Below, one piece after another: positions 40,799-44,266 of a stretch of DNA of 44,266 nucleotides. Under the pieces are notes generated by a model. That model was not told the origin of the DNA, searched no databases, and was given only the letters and a program-made list of their open reading frames with translations. Position 1 is the first letter of the stretch. Each line of letters starts with the position of its first letter. The DNA comes from an uncultured Prolixibacteraceae bacterium (GTDB taxonomy: Bacteria > Bacteroidota > Bacteroidia > Bacteroidales > Prolixibacteraceae): contig CAIPKZ010000271.1 of NCBI GenBank assembly GCA_903865775.1, forward strand, positions 1 through 44,266, given 5' to 3'. The position numbers and the translations under genes are program-made.

Positions 40799-42088
40799 CT
40801 ATTTCACCACTGAATTGATTTTCACATACCCGACTAAACGATCATAACGGCTTGCCAGATCGCGATAATAGGCAAAAATCTGATATTCATTTTCGGTGAC
40901 AAAAAAAGTTCCTTCCAGGTTTACCAAATCTGCCTTTTTCGAATTCTGTGCGATATATGCATATTGGTAATTGTAATAACCTTGCTTTAAAAGTAAGGTT
41001 AATTCATACCTGGCCGTTTCAAAATTCCATTTCATTTCGTTGGTCTTATTGGCATTCCAACCTGTAAGGGCTCCAAAAACGTTTACCGAACTGCCCAACA
41101 GCGGGCTCTCCATCGGAAGTAAAAAATGGACAAACTCATAATCGCATTCTGTATCAACATCAGAAACCCTGTCCTGACTTTCAACCACAAAGTTTCCATT
41201 CATTTCATTGTATGGAATATACTTTTTATGGCTCCGTATGGCATCAGGCAGCAATGAAACATGATAATATGGTCTGATAAACTGAACATTGCCAACATTT
41301 TCTCCTGGATGACGATTTGTGCGGATATCGAAAAAACGGAACTCGTTTCCTCCGGGAAATACGTTTTCCTTATCGTAGTCATATTCGAGGATATTTTCCC
41401 GAATGAAACTGGGCTTTAAACTCCGGATGGCATTATCCCACCGGTGATTCTGCATCAAAACTACCTTAATATCTTCAACCGGATTCTTTAGTTTTAGCTG
41501 GTCATTGATTACCTTAAAATCAAGCTCCTGATTTTCTCCATTAAATGAATCAAATGTGGCTCTTTTCACCTGTCCATCAATCCGAACCATTGGTTCAAAG
41601 ACATAAAAACGCTGAATTAAAACCAGATTTTCGCGGTCATTGTCCTCGAAAACAACCAATGCGTAATTTCCTGAATATTTTGGTGTACAATCTTCATTTG
41701 GAATTTGAATCTGATAGTTCACAAATTTGATTGTCGTGTTATAGCTCATGGCATAATCGTTCACCGGATTATCCGTGTTTTCAGATAAGTATTCGTTCTG
41801 CGGAATAAAGGATTCATTCCAGTTTACATCGCAATGAATGATGGTATACGAATAATTCTTTACCTCTTCGGCAAGATCATCGAATTTCAGCACTAACTGA
41901 ACATCGCTTCCAAGTTCAATAACAGGATTAGAAAGCTCATTACCAATCCGGTAGATCTGAACCGATTTTATTTCGTCGCGGTAAATGGCATTCTCATAAT
42001 AGTACTTATCCGTTTTTTCAACGGCCCAAGAATTTAACGTTAATATAATATGTAGAAAGATTGATAAAAGGGTTGTTTTCCGACGCAT
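40799..42088 (-). CDS. DUF5103 / type IX secretion plug-like protein
   Basis: 429 aa with a signal peptide (MRRKTTLLSIFLHIILTLNSWA). The whole length matches the Bacteroidota DUF5103 family, later recognised as the T9SS plug protein that closes the SprA translocon from the periplasmic side: an N-terminal Ig-like part (IHCDVNWN, then FVNYQIQIPNEDCTPKYSGNY and FYVFEP) and a C-terminal Ig/E-set-like part (VFGALTGWN, then YNYQYAY). Its presence indicates a type IX secretion system in the genome; no other T9SS gene is in the window. It is transcribed divergently from nqrA. Confidence 0.85.
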   Translation of the reverse strand: MRRKTTLLSIFLHIILTLNSWAVEKTDKYYYENAIYRDEIKSVQIYRIGNELSNPVIELGSDVQLVLKFDDLAEEVKNYSYTIIHCDVNWNESFIPQNEYLSENTDNPVNDYAMSYNTTIKFVNYQIQIPNEDCTPKYSGNYALVVFEDNDRENLVLIQRFYVFEPMVRIDGQVKRATFDSFNGENQELDFKVINDQLKLKNPVEDIKVVLMQNHRWDNAIRSLKPSFIRENILEYDYDKENVFPGGNEFRFFDIRTNRHPGENVGNVQFIRPYYHVSLLPDAIRSHKKYIPYNEMNGNFVVESQDRVSDVDTECDYEFVHFLLPMESPLLGSSVNVFGALTGWNANKTNEMKWNFETARYELTLLLKQGYYNYQYAYIAQNSKKADLVNLEGTFFVTENEYQIFAYYRDLASRYDRLVGYVKINSVVK

Positions 42089-42224
42089 TTTAATGAATTT
42101 TAATTCAATTTAGCCAACAGCTGGCCTATGCCAGTCGAGTTCATTTCAGGTATGATTATTTCTAACGCTTTAAAGCCTGTGATTATTTCAATCCACCCGT
42201 CTTAGTAAAACAAAGATTATTAAA

Positions 42225-42252
42225 AGATTTTAAATTATTACTTTTAAAATCT
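42225..42252. promoter_or_regulatory. AT-rich palindrome upstream of nqrA, candidate operator
   Basis: agattttaaa-ttattact-tttaaaatct is a perfect 10-bp inverted repeat ending 26 bp before the nqrA ATG. It does not match a Rex (TTGTGA...) or Fnr box. It may be a repressor site or a 5'-UTR hairpin. Confidence 0.4.
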
Positions 42253-42278
42253 CAAAATTAACCTTACGAAGGCCTATC

Positions 42279-43634
42279 ATGTCAAAGGTGATCAGATTAA
42301 AACGAGGATTAAACATCCAATTAACAGGCGAAGCCGAAAAATCGCTGGCTGCCCCGGTCGAAGCAAACCTGCTTGCCATTAAACCAACGGATTTTCCCGG
42401 ACTTGCTCCAAAAATTCTGGTCAAGGCTGGTCAACAGGTAAAAGCCGGGGAACCGATATTCTTCGATAAAAACAATCCGGACATTTTATTTACTGCTCCT
42501 ACCAGCGGTGAAGTACTGGAGATTAAAAGAGGAGATCGCAGAAAGATCCTGGAAATCATCATCCGGTCAGACGGCAAAAATGATTCTGTTGAATATCCAA
42601 AAGCTGATCCGCAAAAACTTTCACGCGATGAAATCAAGGAACAACTGATCAGAAGCGGATTGTGGCCTTTTCTGAAGCAACGCCCCTATGGTTCTGTTGC
42701 CAAACCCGGAAGTTCACCTCTTCATATTTTTATTTCCGGATTTGATTCCGCGCCTATGGCTCCTGATTACGAATTTGTCCTGAAAGGTCAAACTTCAGTT
42801 TTTCAGACCGGAATCAATGCCCTCGCCAAACTTACCGATGGCCGGATTCATGTTGGGATTCGTCCCGAACAGGAAAACGGTTTCTTTTCAGGCATCAAAA
42901 ACATCGAAATCACCCAATTCGTGGGTCCTCACCCAGCCGGAAATGTCGGGATTCAGATTCATCACATCAATCCGATCAGCAAAGGAGATTTGATCTGGAC
43001 TATCAGTCCGCAGGAAGTGGTTTACATCGGCCGCTTGTTTGAAACTGGCAAAATCGATTTAACAAAGATCATTGCGCTTACCGGTTCAGAGGTGAAATCG
43101 CCAAAATATTATCAGGTCATTCACGGAACAAACCTCGGTGTCCTCCTCCAAAAAGCTACCAAACTTGAAGGTCAAGAACGATTCATCTCAGGGAATGTCC
43201 TGACTGGTGCACGGGTTGATGCGGATGATTATTTGGGGTTTTATGACCAGCAGGTCACAGTAATTCCTGAAGGTGATTATTATGAATTTCTGGGATGGGC
43301 CATGCCCCGGTTAAATAAATTCAGTATTTCGCGTTCTTATTTTTCATGGCTGAATCCGAAGAAAAGGTACAAAGCCGATTCGAACCTGAATGGTGAGGAG
43401 CGCGCTTTTGTGATGACTGGTGAATACGAAAAAGTTCTACCGATGGATATTCTTCCGGTATACCTGATGAAAGCGATCATTGCCGATGATTTGGACAAGA
43501 TGGAACTGTTGGGAATATATGAAGTGATTGAGGAAGACCTGGCGCTGTGCGAATATGTCTGCACTTCAAAAACTGAAGTTCAGCGCATTCTGCGTGATGG
43601 AATCCATTTGATGATTAAAGAACTGGGAAACTAA
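42279..43634 (+). CDS. nqrA: Na+-translocating NADH:quinone reductase subunit A
   Basis: 451 aa, the standard NqrA length. It is the cytoplasmic/peripheral subunit of the sodium pump that oxidises NADH and reduces quinone. Recognised from the start VIRLKRGLNIQLTGEAEKS, the biotinyl-like loop VKAGQQVKAGEPIFFDKNNP, then TSGEVLEIKRGDRRKILEI, PFLKQRPYGSVAKP and the C-terminal ALCEYVCTSKTEVQRILRDG, all characteristic of NqrA. The subunit has no covalent flavin. It is first in the nqr operon; nqrB starts 12 bp downstream. Confidence 0.97.
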   Translation: MSKVIRLKRGLNIQLTGEAEKSLAAPVEANLLAIKPTDFPGLAPKILVKAGQQVKAGEPIFFDKNNPDILFTAPTSGEVLEIKRGDRRKILEIIIRSDGKNDSVEYPKADPQKLSRDEIKEQLIRSGLWPFLKQRPYGSVAKPGSSPLHIFISGFDSAPMAPDYEFVLKGQTSVFQTGINALAKLTDGRIHVGIRPEQENGFFSGIKNIEITQFVGPHPAGNVGIQIHHINPISKGDLIWTISPQEVVYIGRLFETGKIDLTKIIALTGSEVKSPKYYQVIHGTNLGVLLQKATKLEGQERFISGNVLTGARVDADDYLGFYDQQVTVIPEGDYYEFLGWAMPRLNKFSISRSYFSWLNPKKRYKADSNLNGEERAFVMTGEYEKVLPMDILPVYLMKAIIADDLDKMELLGIYEVIEEDLALCEYVCTSKTEVQRILRDGIHLMIKELGN

Positions 43635-43646
43635 TAAGACATAGCA

Positions 43647-44266
43647 ATGAAATCGCTCCGGAAACTGATAGATAATAATAAGCCGCATTTTCAAAAGGGT
43701 GGCAAACTGGCCAAATTGGGTTCTACCTTTGGTGCCCTCGAAACATTCCTGTTTACACCCAATCATACTTCCAAATCAGGAACTCATATTCATGATGCCA
43801 TTGATTTAAAACGGACAATGACCGTTGTGATCCTGGCCTTGGTTCCGGCACTGCTATTTGGAAGCTGGAACATTGGCTACCAAAACGGAATGGCTTTTGG
43901 CATTGAAAGAGGTATTACCGAAAACTTCCTGTTTGGATTTCTGAAGATACTTCCAATCATTATAATCTCTTATGGCGTCGGCCTTGGAATTGAATTCATT
44001 TCTGCTCAAATCCGCGGGCATGAAGTCAATGAAGGATTCCTTGTCACCGGCATTCTGATTCCATTGATTCTTCCGGTAAACATTCCTCTTTGGATGCTTG
44101 CACTTGCAGTTGCCTTTGCGGTCATTTTCGGCAAGGAAATCTTTGGAGGCACCGGTTATAATATCATGAATGTAGCCCTGATAGCACGGGCATTTTTATT
44201 CTTTGCCTATCCCTCGAAAATGTCAGGCGACGCGGTATGGATTTACGATTTACCAACCAAAGTTCC
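43647..44266 (+). CDS. nqrB: Na+-translocating NADH:quinone reductase subunit B (partial, 3' end outside)
   Basis: Not in the ORF track because it is cut by the window edge. The ATG at 43647 begins MKSLRKLIDNNKPHFQKGGK, followed by the NqrB N-terminal region and the membrane helices VILALVPALLFGSWNIGYQ and ILPIIIISYGVGLGIEFI. The conserved EIFGGTGYNIMNVALIARAF then FFAYP motif is present. About 206 residues are visible; the FMN-binding threonine lies further on, outside the window. Follows nqrA by 12 bp, so the same operon; nqrC-F should follow. Confidence 0.95.
   Translation, partial: MKSLRKLIDNNKPHFQKGGKLAKLGSTFGALETFLFTPNHTSKSGTHIHDAIDLKRTMTVVILALVPALLFGSWNIGYQNGMAFGIERGITENFLFGFLKILPIIIISYGVGLGIEFISAQIRGHEVNEGFLVTGILIPLILPVNIPLWMLALAVAFAVIFGKEIFGGTGYNIMNVALIARAFLFFAYPSKMSGDAVWIYDLPTKV

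Noticed and set aside
1-44266. tRNA, rRNA genes or CRISPR array
   Set aside because: No tRNA-like cloverleaf, rRNA signature or regularly spaced repeat array was noticed on either strand; the repeats seen are isolated palindromes.

Overview
The window looks like a chromosomal segment of a member of the Bacteroidota, probably Bacteroidales/Marinilabiliales (the order-level placement is inference). The evidence is a type IX secretion plug-like protein (DUF5103), a TonB-dependent receptor with an N-terminal carboxypeptidase-regulatory-like domain, Na+-NQR genes, AT-rich intergenic DNA, few Shine-Dalgarno sequences and several TAnnTTTG-type -7 promoter boxes. No rRNA, tRNA or CRISPR array was seen.

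Layout. 1-3.27 kb is an accessory patch. It holds the end of an IS30-family transposase abutting a 5'-truncated ParE-type toxin ORF, a MntA-HepT (nucleotidyltransferase/HEPN) toxin-antitoxin pair lying between two direct copies of a ~60-bp palindromic repeat, further REP-like repeats and an outer-membrane beta-barrel protein. 3.27-11.24 kb is a cell-surface region: two paralogous WecA/TagO-type polyprenyl-phosphate sugar-1-phosphate transferases bracket a Wzi-like capsule protein and a small Cys/His protein followed by a TonB receptor (possibly metal-related). 11.4-21.6 kb carries gpmI, a DUF3109 protein, a VOC + HD-hydrolase pair, a cytosolic hybrid histidine kinase, recR, a glycosyltransferase fused to what looks like a catalytically gutted WbaP/CpsE-type protein, a GNAT acetyltransferase and a YafQ-type toxin-antitoxin pair.

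21.7-31.5 kb is the most interesting part. It is a seven-gene minus-strand operon resembling hydrogenase-4/complex I: two tandem HyfB-like subunits, then HyfC-, HyfE-, HyfF-, HyfG- and HyfI-like subunits. The membrane arm looks intact. The catalytic arm does not: all four Ni-ligand cysteine positions of the large subunit are replaced, three of the four ligands of the proximal N2-type cluster in the NuoB-like subunit are replaced, and that subunit carries an N-terminal ferredoxin-like domain with ligands for only one [4Fe-4S] cluster. This fits, and goes further than, the 'energy-converting hydrogenase-related' (Ehr) concept: an ion-pumping complex whose redox reaction, if it has one, is unknown.

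31.6-44.3 kb is mostly housekeeping: a solo HsdR-N-like nuclease-fold protein, AMP nucleosidase, holA, a rhomboid protease, an aminotransferase-IV-like protein apparently lacking its lysine, YqgE, an FtsB/DivIC-like protein, pruA (P5C dehydrogenase), a membrane histidine kinase, the T9SS plug-like protein, and nqrA followed by the start of nqrB, which runs off the window.
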